A stretch of DNA of 61,507 nucleotides from Argonema antarcticum A004/B2 (GTDB taxonomy: Bacteria > Cyanobacteriota > Cyanobacteriia > Cyanobacteriales > Aerosakkonemataceae): positions 71,373 to 132,879 of the forward strand of contig NZ_JAIQZN010000008.1 in NCBI RefSeq assembly GCF_023333585.1, given 5' to 3'. Shown here one piece after another: positions 1 through 9,566 of the stretch. The stretch's first letter is position 1, and the number at the start of each line of letters is the position of its first letter. The translations under genes and the position numbers were made by a program. The notes beneath the pieces are model-generated. The model did not search any database. It saw only the letters and a program-made list of their open reading frames with translations, and was not told the DNA's origin.

Positions 1-2
1 AC

Positions 3-3000
3 TCCAACGACGTCAGCGTGCTATTAGGGACAGGGACGGGCAATTTTGGCGCTGCTACCAACTTTGCTGTGGGGGCTTATCCCGCTTCCGTCACCGTAGG
101 AGACTTCAACGGCGATGGGAAAACCGACATCGCGGCGGCGAACCGTAGCTCCAACAACGTCAGCGTGCTGCTCAATAACAACCAACCCACTGCAACGCTC
201 ACCATCATTGATAATGACCCAGTAAGCGTTGAGTTTTCTGCGGCTACCTATCAAGTTAATGAAAATGGTACGGTAGTTGGTGTTGCAGTTACTATCAATC
301 GCACTGGCGATGCACTCAGTCCCGGTAGTGTAGATGTGCAGTTTACTGATGGAACTGCTACGGGTGGAACTGATTTTACTAATACCACTCAAACTATCAA
401 CTTTCTTAGCAACGAAACAACTAAAACTGTTGTCGTTCCCATCACTGACGATAACTTAGTGGAAGGGAATGAAAATCTTACCCTGACTTTAATTAATCCT
501 TCGGCCAATTTCGTTTTAGGTACGCAGAAAACTTCAACTCTAACTATTGTCGATAACGATAACCTCACCGCCACCATCGCCGCTGGTGCTACACCCACCG
601 AAAGTGGCCCCACCAACGGCACATTTGTCATTACCTTAGATAGCCCAGCCCCAGCAGGTGGTTTAACCGTCAACTTCGCCCTCGCCGGAACCGCTACCAC
701 CACCACTGACTACAGCATCGCCGCCGGAAGCAACATTAGCGCCGTCACCGCCACCAGTTTTACTATTGCCGCCGGAACTACTAGCGCAGTACTAAATGTT
801 GCTCCCGTTGACGATAATATAGTTGACGCTAACGAAACAGTCGGAATTACTCTAGCAGCAGGTACAGGTTATAACGTCGGTGCAGCAAATAACGCCAGTC
901 TTACCATCACCGACAACGACCCGATAATTAATATCACAGCGGGTACAGATCCCAGCGAATCCGGCCCGACTAACGGCACATTTAATATTACTCTTAACGG
1001 TGCTACTCCATCCCCAATTACCGTCAACTTCAACACCACTGGCAGCGTTGCCACTCTTACCACCGACTACACATTTGACTTAGCCAGTAGCACTAATATT
1101 ACTGCGATTACCGCTACCAGCTTCACCATCGCAGCGGGAGTCACCAGCGCCATCTTAGTCGCAAAACCCGTAGACGATGCCGTAATTGAGGCAGGTGGGG
1201 AAACAGTAAAAGTCAACCTCGACCTTGGAACTGGTTACAGTCTCGGTGTTGGGAATACTGCTGTGGCTCAGTTTACCCCCGCTACCAACTTTTCTGTGGG
1301 GACTCAACCCTTTTCCGTCACCGTGGGAGACTTCAACTCTGACGGGAAATCCGACATCGCCACAGCGAACGTTGGCACCAGCAACGTCTCAGTGCTGTTG
1401 GGTAATGGGACAGGCAGTTTTGCCCCTGCTACCAACTTTGCCGTGGGGACTGAACCCCGTTCCGTCATCGTAGGAGACTTCAACGGCGACGGCAAATCCG
1501 ACATCGCCACAGCGAACCGTACCACCAACAACGTCTCAGTGCTGTTAGGGACGGGGACGGGCGGTTTTGGCGCTGCTACCAACTTTGCCGTGGGGTTTGG
1601 TTCCCGTTCCGTCACCGTAGGAGACTTCAACTCTGATGGGAAATCCGACATCGCCACAGCGAACGACTTCGCCAAAAACGTCTCAGTCCTGTTGGGGGAT
1701 GGGACAGGCGGTTTTGGCGCTGCTACCAACTTTTCTGTGGGGAGTAGTCCCCTTTCCGTCACCGTGGGAGACTTCAACGGCGACGGCAAATCCGACATCG
1801 CCACAGCGAACGTTACCTCCAGCAACGTCTCAGTGCTGTTAGGGGATGGGACGGGCAGTTTTGGCGCTGCTACCAACTTTTCTGTGGGGACTGCTCCCTA
1901 TTCCGTCACCGTAGGAGACTTCAACTCTGACGGGAAATCCGACATCGCAACGGCGAACGGTGCCACCAGCAACGTCTCATTGCTGTTAGGGGATGGGACG
2001 GGCAGTTTTGCCGCTGCTACCAACTTTGCCGTGGGGATTAGTCCCCTTTCCGTCACCGTGGGAGACTTCAACGGTGACGGCAAATCCGATATCGCGGCGG
2101 CGAACGTTACCTCCAGCAAGGTCTCAGTGCTGTTAGGGGATGGGACGGGCAGTTTTGCCGCTGCTACCAACTTTGCTGCGGGTAATGGTCCGGCTTCCGT
2201 CACCGTAGGAGACTTCAACGGCGACGGCAAATTCGACATCGCAGCGGCGAACTATAACTCCTTCAACGTCTCAGTTCTGCTAAACAACAACCAACCCACA
2301 TCAACTCTCACCATTGCCGATAACGACCCAGTAAGCGTTGAATTCTCAGCCGCCACCTATCAAATCAACGAAGATGGCACGATAGTTGGTGTCGCAATTA
2401 CTATCAATCGCATCGGTGATGCACTCAGTCCGGGTAGCGTTGACGTTCAGTTAACCAATGGAACTGCTACAGGTGGAACTGATTTTACTAATACTACTCA
2501 AACTATCAACTTTCTTAGCAACGAAACAACTAAAACTGTTGTCGTTCCTATCACTGATGATGCTTTAGCCGAAGGGAATGAAAATCTTACCCTGACTTTA
2601 GTAAATCCTTCTGCCAATTTCGTTTTAGGTACGCAGAAAACTTCAACTCTAACTATTGTCGATAACGATACTGATGTTACTCTCGCCATTTCACCAAGTT
2701 CGCTAACAGAAGATGGTGCAGCCAATTTAGTTTATACTTTCACCCGTGCTGGTGATACTACTACTGCTTTAACTGTCAACTTTAATGTTGGTGGTGATGC
2801 AACTTACAACACCGACTACGCCGTTATTGGTGCAGATACTTTTAGTGGAAGTACTGGTACTGTCACTTTTGCGGCTAATTCTACAACTGCTACTGTTGCG
2901 ATTGACCCGACTGCTGATTCTACTATTGAATTAGATGAAACAGTTGATTTAACTTTAGCTGCTGGTAGTAATTATAATGTTGTCACTACCAGTGCTGTCA

Positions 3001-5834
3001 CGGGAACTATTACTAATGATGATGCCGCAGTAGAATTCTCCCAAGCTAACTATCAAGTCAACGAAGATGGTACAGTTGTCGGTGCAACTGTTACGATTAA
3101 TCGCACAGGTTTAACCAATAGTCCCGGTAGTGTAGATGTGAAGTTCGCCAATGGAAGTGCAACAGGCGGAACAGATTTCACTAATACCACCCAAACGATT
3201 AACTTTGCTAGTGGCGATACGAGTAAAACCGTCACCATTCCCATCAATGACGATAACTTAGTTGAAGGAACAGAAAACTTTACTATCTCGTTAGCCAATC
3301 CCAGTGCTGGAATTTCGATTGCTACTCAAAATTCTGCCACTGTGCAAATAATTGATAATGACGTACCTCCCACTCTTTCCATCAGCGATATCGCTCAATC
3401 AGAAGGAAATAGTGGTACAACTAACTTAAACTTTACGGTTAGCTTAAATACAGCAGCGGGTCAAACTGTCACCGTCAACTACGCCACCCAAGACAATACC
3501 GCGACTACAGCAGATAGCGACTACACCAGCGCTTCTGGTAGTCTCACTTTCAATCCTGGGGAAACGCAAAAAACTGTCTCTGTTGTCGTTAATGGCGATA
3601 CTAAATACGAAACTGACGAAACCTTCAATCTGAATCTCTCCAATTCCATCAACGCGACTAGCACTAATTCTGTCGGTGTCGGAACTATCCAAAATGATGA
3701 TGCGATTCCGACAATTGCCATAGCTGATGTTAGTCAAAATGAAGGTCAATCGGGTACTACCAATTTTATCTTCCCCGTTACTTTATTGAATCCCAGCTAT
3801 CAAACTGTCACGGTTAATTACGCGACTTCTGACGGAATTTCTACTGCTGGTGTTGATTACAATAGTGCATCGGGAACTCTGACTTTCAATCCGGGAGAAA
3901 CTCAGAAAAATATCACTGTTGCTGTCAACGGTAATACAACTGTAGAAACAAATAAAAACTTCCTGGTCAATCTTTCTAATGCCAGTAATGCGACGATAGT
4001 TGATAATCAAGCGGTTGGTACAATCGTTAATGATGATGCTGTTCCAACGGTTAGCAATATCGCCAAAACTGGTGATGAAGATACCACTATCGCCTTCGCT
4101 GCTGCTGACTTTACCAGCAAATTTACTGACCCGAATGGTGATAGTCTAAGTAAGATTAAAGTGCTTTCTCTTCCAAATAACGGTATATTGCAACTGAATA
4201 GTAGCAATGTCACTGTTAATCAAGAGATTTTGGCGAATGATTTAGGGAATCTTCGCTTTATTGCTGTGGCGGATTGGAATGGGAATACGAGTTTCAATTG
4301 GAGTGCTTCTGATGGGGCAAATTATGCTCCAAATGCTGCTGCTGTTAGCTTGACAATTAACCCGGTTAATGATGCGCCTTTTGTCAATGCAGCAATTCCA
4401 TTTCAAACGACTAACGCCAATAATTTGTTCAATTTTACTTTCGCTACTGATACTTTCAAGGATATCGATGTTGGCGATACTTTAACTTATAGCACCACAC
4501 TCGCTAATGGTAATGCTTTGCCGAATTGGTTGTTCTTTAATCCTTTCACTCGCAATTTAGTTGGTATTCCCACGAGTAGTGATGTGGGGACGATTGTGCT
4601 GTCTGTGAAAGCGACAGATTCAGCTAATGCTAGTGCTAATACATCTTTTGCTTTAATAGTCAATGGTGCTACTGTATCGCCAGATGCAGATTGTTTTTGC
4701 GAGTCGATTGTTCGTCCAGATATTAACAATCTTCCTGGTGTTTCGGTGGCGCTGAATCTAGTTGATATAACTCAATTTGGGAATAATAGCAACGATAGCA
4801 TTACTGGTAATAATGGGAATGATGGACTTTATGGATTGGGTGGTGATGATTTTATTTTTGGGAAAGGAGGTAACGATAATTTAATTGGTGATAAGGGTAA
4901 TGATACTGCTTTTGGTGGGATTGGGAAGGATTGGATTGCAGGTAATCAAGGTAATGACGTTATAAATGGTAATGAAGGCGATGACGTTATAAATGGTAAT
5001 GAAGGTAATGATACTGTTCGCGGTGGTCAAGATAATGATTTGGTGCGTGGTGGTCAAAATGATGACTTGATTTATGGCGATAAAGGTAATGATACCCTGG
5101 GTGGAGATAAGGGTAACGATACCATTTTTGGCGATAATAATGATTTAGATAGTAGCAATAACTCTGGACGTGATTTAATTTTTGGTGGTAGCGGCGATGA
5201 TGTGATTAATGGTAATGCTGGTAATGATTCTATCTTTGGGGAAGATGGTAATGATATTGTGCGTGGTGGTAAAAATGATGACATTGTGTGTGGGGATGCT
5301 GGCGATGATATTTTGTATGGAGAGTTAGGTAATGATAGTTTGTGCGGTGATGATGGAAATGATACGATGTATGGGGGTAATGGTAGTCTGAATCCGATCG
5401 GTGCTAATGGCGAACGGGATGAATTATGTGGTGGTGCTGGTAATGATTTGCTGTTTGGTAATGAAGGAGATGATAAGCTGAATGGGGAAGATGGGGATGA
5501 TACCCTCGTCGGTGGGAAAGATAATGATACGCTGATTGGTGGTGCTGGTAATGATGTGCTGATTGGCGATTTAGGTAATGACTTGTTGACTGGTGGTAGC
5601 GATCGCGATACATTTATCTTGACATCTGGTAAAGGAAGTGATATAATAACAGACTTCCAAGATGGTCAAGATTTAATGAGTTTGGGTGGTGGTTTGAGTT
5701 TTGGGCAATTGGCGATCGGGCAAAGCAGCAACAACACTATCATCACCGTAAAAAGCAGCAACGAACTGTTAGCTACTTTCAATGGAATACAAGCCAGCTT
5801 AATTAACCAGCAAGATTTTGTTTTAGTCTCCTAA
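3..5834 (+). CDS. Giant FG-GAP / Calx-beta / RTX-repeat secreted protein, 5' end missing
   Basis: The frame is open from the first complete codon of the window, so the N-terminus lies upstream; the GTG at 18 is inside an FG-GAP repeat and is not a real start. Counting from that GTG, one FG-GAP repeat comes first, then about three Calx-beta units to residue 415. Seven near-identical FG-GAP repeats (consensus VGDFNGDGKSDIA, Ca-binding Asp/Asn loop) occupy about 420-760, followed by about five more Calx-beta units to 1325. A cadherin-like domain (1330-1440), an Ig-like domain (1450-1550) and nonapeptide RTX repeats of the GNDGNDxx type (about 1585-1890) complete it. RTX proteins of this layout are calcium-folded, exported by type I secretion and act at or outside the cell surface in adhesion, motility or S-layer roles. 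The exact role here is unknown. Confidence 0.93.
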   Translation, partial: SNDVSVLLGTGTGNFGAATNFAVGAYPASVTVGDFNGDGKTDIAAANRSSNNVSVLLNNNQPTATLTIIDNDPVSVEFSAATYQVNENGTVVGVAVTINRTGDALSPGSVDVQFTDGTATGGTDFTNTTQTINFLSNETTKTVVVPITDDNLVEGNENLTLTLINPSANFVLGTQKTSTLTIVDNDNLTATIAAGATPTESGPTNGTFVITLDSPAPAGGLTVNFALAGTATTTTDYSIAAGSNISAVTATSFTIAAGTTSAVLNVAPVDDNIVDANETVGITLAAGTGYNVGAANNASLTITDNDPIINITAGTDPSESGPTNGTFNITLNGATPSPITVNFNTTGSVATLTTDYTFDLASSTNITAITATSFTIAAGVTSAILVAKPVDDAVIEAGGETVKVNLDLGTGYSLGVGNTAVAQFTPATNFSVGTQPFSVTVGDFNSDGKSDIATANVGTSNVSVLLGNGTGSFAPATNFAVGTEPRSVIVGDFNGDGKSDIATANRTTNNVSVLLGTGTGGFGAATNFAVGFGSRSVTVGDFNSDGKSDIATANDFAKNVSVLLGDGTGGFGAATNFSVGSSPLSVTVGDFNGDGKSDIATANVTSSNVSVLLGDGTGSFGAATNFSVGTAPYSVTVGDFNSDGKSDIATANGATSNVSLLLGDGTGSFAAATNFAVGISPLSVTVGDFNGDGKSDIAAANVTSSKVSVLLGDGTGSFAAATNFAAGNGPASVTVGDFNGDGKFDIAAANYNSFNVSVLLNNNQPTSTLTIADNDPVSVEFSAATYQINEDGTIVGVAITINRIGDALSPGSVDVQLTNGTATGGTDFTNTTQTINFLSNETTKTVVVPITDDALAEGNENLTLTLVNPSANFVLGTQKTSTLTIVDNDTDVTLAISPSSLTEDGAANLVYTFTRAGDTTTALTVNFNVGGDATYNTDYAVIGADTFSGSTGTVTFAANSTTATVAIDPTADSTIELDETVDLTLAAGSNYNVVTTSAVTGTITNDDAAVEFSQANYQVNEDGTVVGATVTINRTGLTNSPGSVDVKFANGSATGGTDFTNTTQTINFASGDTSKTVTIPINDDNLVEGTENFTISLANPSAGISIATQNSATVQIIDNDVPPTLSISDIAQSEGNSGTTNLNFTVSLNTAAGQTVTVNYATQDNTATTADSDYTSASGSLTFNPGETQKTVSVVVNGDTKYETDETFNLNLSNSINATSTNSVGVGTIQNDDAIPTIAIADVSQNEGQSGTTNFIFPVTLLNPSYQTVTVNYATSDGISTAGVDYNSASGTLTFNPGETQKNITVAVNGNTTVETNKNFLVNLSNASNATIVDNQAVGTIVNDDAVPTVSNIAKTGDEDTTIAFAAADFTSKFTDPNGDSLSKIKVLSLPNNGILQLNSSNVTVNQEILANDLGNLRFIAVADWNGNTSFNWSASDGANYAPNAAAVSLTINPVNDAPFVNAAIPFQTTNANNLFNFTFATDTFKDIDVGDTLTYSTTLANGNALPNWLFFNPFTRNLVGIPTSSDVGTIVLSVKATDSANASANTSFALIVNGATVSPDADCFCESIVRPDINNLPGVSVALNLVDITQFGNNSNDSITGNNGNDGLYGLGGDDFIFGKGGNDNLIGDKGNDTAFGGIGKDWIAGNQGNDVINGNEGDDVINGNEGNDTVRGGQDNDLVRGGQNDDLIYGDKGNDTLGGDKGNDTIFGDNNDLDSSNNSGRDLIFGGSGDDVINGNAGNDSIFGEDGNDIVRGGKNDDIVCGDAGDDILYGELGNDSLCGDDGNDTMYGGNGSLNPIGANGERDELCGGAGNDLLFGNEGDDKLNGEDGDDTLVGGKDNDTLIGGAGNDVLIGDLGNDLLTGGSDRDTFILTSGKGSDIITDFQDGQDLMSLGGGLSFGQLAIGQSSNNTIITVKSSNELLATFNGIQASLINQQDFVLVS
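1270..2290 (+). repeat. Seven in-frame tandem FG-GAP coding repeats (~150 bp unit)
   Basis: Inside the giant RTX gene the unit carrying 'ggagacttcaac' and 'aaatccgacatcgc' recurs about every 150 bp with few changes. Each unit encodes one FG-GAP/VCBS blade with a DFNxDGK calcium loop. Similarity at DNA level, including silent positions, suggests recent expansion or gene conversion, so copy number may vary among strains. Confidence 0.85.
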
Positions 5835-5936
5835 CTCATGCTTACACCATTCTCAATCAGGCTGAAGAAACGACCTTATTATCAGCGAGGTCGAAGAGCC
5901 GAAAAGCTTATTCAGTCTACGTTTGAGCTATAGTTG

Positions 5937-6083
5937 TCACCCCTTCAGGGGACTGAAGGCATAGGCAACTACACCAGCGGCAAATAATCTTGCATACCAA
6001 GGAACTCTAGGATCTTTACAAGCTAGATAAATAGCATAAGTTTCTTTTTTAAGTTGCCTCGCCTTTTGTTTCCACGTTTCCAT
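5937..6083 (-). pseudogene. DUF1232 (YkvA-like) remnant, 48 codons
   Basis: Reading the minus strand from an ATG at 6083 gives METWKQKARQLKKETYAIYL followed by a segment containing KDPRVPWYARLF and VVAYAFSP, the N-terminal half of a DUF1232 membrane protein. The frame stops with TGA directly after SPLKG. Normal members continue into a proline-rich loop and a second hydrophobic helix, so the C-terminal half is lost. The rest of the 330-bp gap between the RTX gene and metK holds only this remnant and the hairpin at 6109-6136. Confidence 0.7.
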
Positions 6084-6108
6084 AAGTCCTATACTAACCA
6101 GTGGCAAA

Positions 6109-6136
6109 GTGTAAGGTGGGCAATGCCACCCTACAC
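6109..6136. repeat. Hairpin repeat downstream of metK
   Basis: GTGTAAGGTGG and CCACCCTACAC form a ten-pair stem with one mismatch around a six-base loop. It lies just beyond the metK stop. There is no clear T-tract, so a terminator role is possible but not shown. A related palindrome (tgggcaaatgccca) occurs near 36250, so this is probably a dispersed palindromic repeat. Confidence 0.5.
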
Positions 6137-6163
6137 CGCCAAGAGAGGAAGTTGTGCCTATAT

Positions 6164-7426
6164 CTAAGAGAGGGCAGGAGCAGCTTTAGCAGCTACTGCT
6201 TCTTTTAACAACGCTACCTTATCTGTTTGCTCCCAAGGCACGTCTATATCTGTGCGTCCCATGTGACCGTAAGCGGCGACATTCTGATAGAAACGACCGC
6301 CGCGATCGGCTGGAAGATGACGCAATTTAAAAGCCTCGATAATACCTGCCGGACGCAGTTCAAAATGCTCTTTGACTAAATCCAGCAATAGATCGTCGTC
6401 TACCTTGCCAGTACCAAAGGTTTCTACCATGATGCTGACAGGTCGAGCGACGCCGATCGCATAACTTAGCTGAACTTCGCACTTTTCTGCCAGACCCGCA
6501 GCCACAATATTTTTAGCCGCATAACGACAAGCATAGGCAGCCGAACGGTCTACTTTCGTGGGGTCTTTGCCGGAAAAGGCTCCGCCGCCGTGACGGGAGT
6601 AGCCGCCATAGGTATCCACAATGATTTTCCGTCCGGTGAGGCCAGAATCTCCTTGCGGGCCACCAATAACAAATTTGCCGGTGGGGTTGACAAGAAAGCG
6701 AGTTTGTGCATCAGGCTTGACATCAATGTCTGCAAAAACTGGTTCTACCACCGCTGTCCAAAGGTCTTCTTTAATTTTGGCTTGAACAGCGGCTGTTTCG
6801 GTGATGTCGCCAATGGTGGCATTATGCTGGGTGGAAATGAGGATGGTATCGATGCCAACGGGTTTGCCGTCTTCGTAGGCGATCGTAACTTGACTTTTGC
6901 CATCCGGGCGCAGATAAGGCAAATCCCCTGTTTTTCTTACCGCTGCCAATCTGCGGCAAATTCGGTGAGCTAAACTGATCGGCAATGGCATCAGTTCTGG
7001 GGTTTCGTTGCAGGCGAAACCAAACATCAAACCTTGATCGCCAGCCCCAACGGCGTCAAATGCCTCATCGCTGGACATCTCGCGAGTCTCAGCCGCCGCA
7101 TTAACCCCTTGGGCAATATCGGGAGATTGTTCGTCTAAGGCAACCAGAACTGCACAACTGTTGGCCGAGAAGCCATTGTCGGCGTCGGTGTAGCCAATTT
7201 CAGCTATTTTGTTCCTGGCTATATTAACGTAGTTAACTTGGGCTTTGGTGGTAATTTCGCCGGTAATCAGCACTAAGCCTGTGTTGACGACAACTTCTGC
7301 GGCTACGCGGCTATAGGGGTCTTGGGTGAGTAGTGCATCTAGAATAGTGTCGGAAATTTGATCGCAGATTTTATCTGGATGACCTTCGGTAACCGATTCG
7401 GAACTAAACAGGTAGCGACGAGACAA
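6164..7426 (-). CDS. metK: S-adenosylmethionine synthase MetK
   Basis: The 420-residue product is full length for the cytosolic enzyme that makes SAM from methionine and ATP. It starts [20 protein letters not shown], the canonical N-terminal block with the ATP-binding His-Pro-Asp. Further on are the [10 protein letters not shown] loop (about 127-136), the glycine-rich phosphate loop [18 protein letters not shown] (about 277-294) and the conserved C-terminal domain. An AGGAGG Shine-Dalgarno lies close upstream of the ATG at 7426. The gene appears monocistronic. I looked for a SAM riboswitch in the short leader and saw none. Confidence 0.98.
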   Translation of the reverse strand: MSRRYLFSSESVTEGHPDKICDQISDTILDALLTQDPYSRVAAEVVVNTGLVLITGEITTKAQVNYVNIARNKIAEIGYTDADNGFSANSCAVLVALDEQSPDIAQGVNAAAETREMSSDEAFDAVGAGDQGLMFGFACNETPELMPLPISLAHRICRRLAAVRKTGDLPYLRPDGKSQVTIAYEDGKPVGIDTILISTQHNATIGDITETAAVQAKIKEDLWTAVVEPVFADIDVKPDAQTRFLVNPTGKFVIGGPQGDSGLTGRKIIVDTYGGYSRHGGGAFSGKDPTKVDRSAAYACRYAAKNIVAAGLAEKCEVQLSYAIGVARPVSIMVETFGTGKVDDDLLLDLVKEHFELRPAGIIEAFKLRHLPADRGGRFYQNVAAYGHMGRTDIDVPWEQTDKVALLKEAVAAKAAPALS

Positions 7427-7519
7427 TGGAATCTCCTCCTGGGATGAAGCTTTTGGAAGACTGGGTGTTTGGGCTAAGTTGAGCCACTGTAACCAGCCAT
7501 CATAACAAGATTTCTACCT

Positions 7520-7723
7520 TTAGGCTGAAATTTGACTTTCTAGAGACACATCTTCATACAGTGCGGCGATCGCTGTGCGAAAATCTAGGCTAGCCAGGTG
7601 AACTTCTTCTCCGGCGGTATAGGGGTAGAGTACCCAGCGTCCCTCGGAATTGCAGCGGAAGCAATCTACGCGAACTTTATCAGAGCTAATTAGCACGTAT
7701 TCGCCATTACTACTAAAAACCAA
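7520..7723 (-). pseudogene. C-terminal remnant of an Uma2-family (DUF820) nuclease-like gene
   Basis: The 67-codon frame carries EYVLISSDKVRVDCFR and a segment ending in GEEVHLASLDFRTAIAALYE, which is the C-terminal strand-and-helix end of Uma2 proteins (usually 180-200 aa). The N-terminal two thirds, including the PD-(D/E)XK-type acidic residues, are absent, and the sequence upstream to 7900 does not restore them. It is most likely a decaying fragment. A complete relative sits at 20793-21410. Confidence 0.7.
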
Positions 7724-7942
7724 TTTAAACGCGATGCCTCAAGAGCGTCGCCCCACGTCCTAAAAGACTCCTGGGTAACATAACTGAAGTTTTGTCAACA
7801 GCTTTACCAGCCAATGGATTGCGACGGGTAACCGATAGACTTGAGTTATCCTGCCTGGTGCTACTCCCAGTCTGGTAACATCAGCACAAAGCGTGGGCTT
7901 GGATAGGGCATTATATCCAGTATGCTCCTCTCAAGGATTTCT

Positions 7943-8545
7943 ATGTCTTCCCAACTTTGGCCCTATATTACCCCTGGCATCCCCGACGAGCTATTCGATC
8001 GATTGCCCGGTATTCCCCTCAGCAAGCGAGAAGTCCGACTGCTGTTGATCTCCCATTTGCGATTGTTGCCAGATACTGTGTTGTGGGATATTGGAGCAGG
8101 CACAGGCACAATCCCTGTGGAAGCCGGATTGCTTTGCCCCAAAGGCAAGATAATCGCGGTAGAACGGGATGAAGAAGTGGCAAGTCTGATCCGCCGCAAT
8201 TGCGATCGCTTTGATGTCCGCAATGTGGAAATCATCGAAGGTAGCGCCCCGGAGTGTCTCAAAGATTTATCCCAGACACCCGATCGCGTTTGCATCGAAG
8301 GGGGACGCCCCATCAAAGAAATCCTCAAAGAAGTCTGGCACTATTTGAAACCCTCTGGCAGAATAGTCGCCACCGCTAGCAATCTAGAGAATCTTTACGC
8401 CATCTCCGAAAGCTTTTCCCAGTTGCAAGTTCGGAATATTGAAGTCGTACAGTCCGCCGTCAACCGCCTGGAAACGCGAGGCACCCATCAAACTTTTGCA
8501 GCTGTCAGCCCCGTTTTTATCCTCAGCGGCGAAAAGCTAAACTGA
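7943..8545 (+). CDS. cbiT: Precorrin-6B C15-methyltransferase / decarboxylase CbiT
   Basis: This is a class I SAM-dependent methyltransferase with motif I DIGAGTGTIPVE (about residues 52-63) and the acidic post-I motif AVERDEE. The N-terminal block PGIPDELFDRLPGIPLSKRE is diagnostic for CbiT, which methylates C15 and decarboxylates the C12 acetate of precorrin in cobalamin synthesis. An ATG lies seven codons upstream at 7922, but I place the start at 7943 because the family begins MxSQLWPY and an AAGGA lies just before it. cdsA follows 65 bp downstream on the same strand. No cobalamin riboswitch was recognised in the 220-bp leader. Confidence 0.92.
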   Translation: MSSQLWPYITPGIPDELFDRLPGIPLSKREVRLLLISHLRLLPDTVLWDIGAGTGTIPVEAGLLCPKGKIIAVERDEEVASLIRRNCDRFDVRNVEIIEGSAPECLKDLSQTPDRVCIEGGRPIKEILKEVWHYLKPSGRIVATASNLENLYAISESFSQLQVRNIEVVQSAVNRLETRGTHQTFAAVSPVFILSGEKLN

Positions 8546-8610
8546 ATCAAATATATAGTTAGATCTTAGATTTTCAATTCAATCTAAAATCTAAAATCCA
8601 AAATAGCCTC

Positions 8611-9483
8611 ATGCCTTGGTCTCGTATACTTAGCGGAATTGTTGCAATTATCCTTGCTTTGGGGATGACTCTCTTGGGAGGGTGGTACTTCACCCTCTGC
8701 TTTGGCATTATTGTCTATCTTGGTCAGTTGGAATATTTTCAGCTGGCGCGAGCCAAGGGAATTGAACCGGCTGGGAAAACAACTCTAGTTGTTAGCCAGA
8801 TCTTGTTAGTGGTAGCTACAGTTTCCTCGGATCTAGCTGACGCAGTATTTCCAGTAGCGGGGACGTTTATTTGTTTCTATCTCCTGTTTCAGCCGAAATT
8901 TGCCTCCATAGCCGATATTTCCACCTCAATTTTGGGGCTGTTTTATGGCGGCTATTTGCCTAGCTATTGGGTAAGATTGCGATCGCTAGAAAGTACCCAA
9001 ACCAGCAACTTACCTTTAGGAGGCTACTGGCCTGAAACTTGGACAAATCTGCAAGCTCTCCCCCAAGGTCTTACACTCACCTTGCTGGCTTTCGTCTGCA
9101 TCTGGGCAGCTGATATTGGAGCTTACATTATTGGCAAATTTTTTGGGAAAACTCGTCTTTCCGACATCAGCCCCAAAAAAACAGTAGAAGGAGCAGCTTT
9201 TGGCGTCAGTGCCAGCGTAGCCGTAGGTGTAGCCGGAGCTTGGTATCTCAATTGGCCTGGTTGGCCTCTCACCGGCGTTGCCTTGGGTCTGCTAATTGGC
9301 ATCGCCAGTCTCCTGGGAGACCTCACCGAATCAATGATGAAGCGAGATGCTGGTGTCAAAGACTCCGGGCAACTTATCCCCGGTCACGGTGGCATTTTAG
9401 ACCGCGCCGACAGCTACGTTTTTACCGCACCCCTCGTTTACTACTTTGTGACTTTGCTTCTGCCACTGTTACACAGAGGCTAA
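8611..9483 (+). CDS. cdsA: Phosphatidate cytidylyltransferase CdsA
   Basis: The 290-residue polytopic membrane protein makes CDP-diacylglycerol from phosphatidic acid and CTP, the entry point to phosphatidylglycerol. About seven hydrophobic segments are visible. The C-terminal CDS signature is present at about 245-285: LLGDLTESMMKRDAGVKDSG, then LIPGHGGILDRADS. It follows cbiT on the same strand. The spacer holds AAAATCTAAAAT-type short tandem repeats that fold into an AT hairpin, so co-transcription is uncertain. Confidence 0.96.
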   Translation: MPWSRILSGIVAIILALGMTLLGGWYFTLCFGIIVYLGQLEYFQLARAKGIEPAGKTTLVVSQILLVVATVSSDLADAVFPVAGTFICFYLLFQPKFASIADISTSILGLFYGGYLPSYWVRLRSLESTQTSNLPLGGYWPETWTNLQALPQGLTLTLLAFVCIWAADIGAYIIGKFFGKTRLSDISPKKTVEGAAFGVSASVAVGVAGAWYLNWPGWPLTGVALGLLIGIASLLGDLTESMMKRDAGVKDSGQLIPGHGGILDRADSYVFTAPLVYYFVTLLLPLLHRG

Positions 9484-9566
9484 GGAAGAGAGGGGCTAGG
9501 GGCAGAGGGGCAGAGGGGCAAATCTTCCCCCTCTTCCCTAGCCCCTAGCCCCTAGCCCCTAGCCCC
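9484..9566. repeat. Heptanucleotide short tandem repeats (CCCTAGC and GGGGCAGA types)
   Basis: The spacer between the convergent cdsA and DUF2993 genes contains 'ggggcagaggggcagagggg' and then several copies of ccctagc. These are typical cyanobacterial STRRs. The complementary halves could form a terminator-like hairpin between convergent genes. Confidence 0.75.

Noticed and set aside
24-4729. Many long minus-strand open frames opposite the giant RTX gene
   Set aside because: They mirror a strongly repetitive coding strand with low stop density, have no ribosome sites or recognisable domains, and vanish where repeats end.
7427-7519. Possible SAM riboswitch in the metK leader
   Set aside because: The leader is short and none of the SAM-I/II/IV conserved helices or the K-turn is visible.
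7724-7942. Possible cobalamin riboswitch upstream of cbiT
   Set aside because: No B12-box-like core sequence or extended pairing found; only HIP1-type sites and unstructured sequence.
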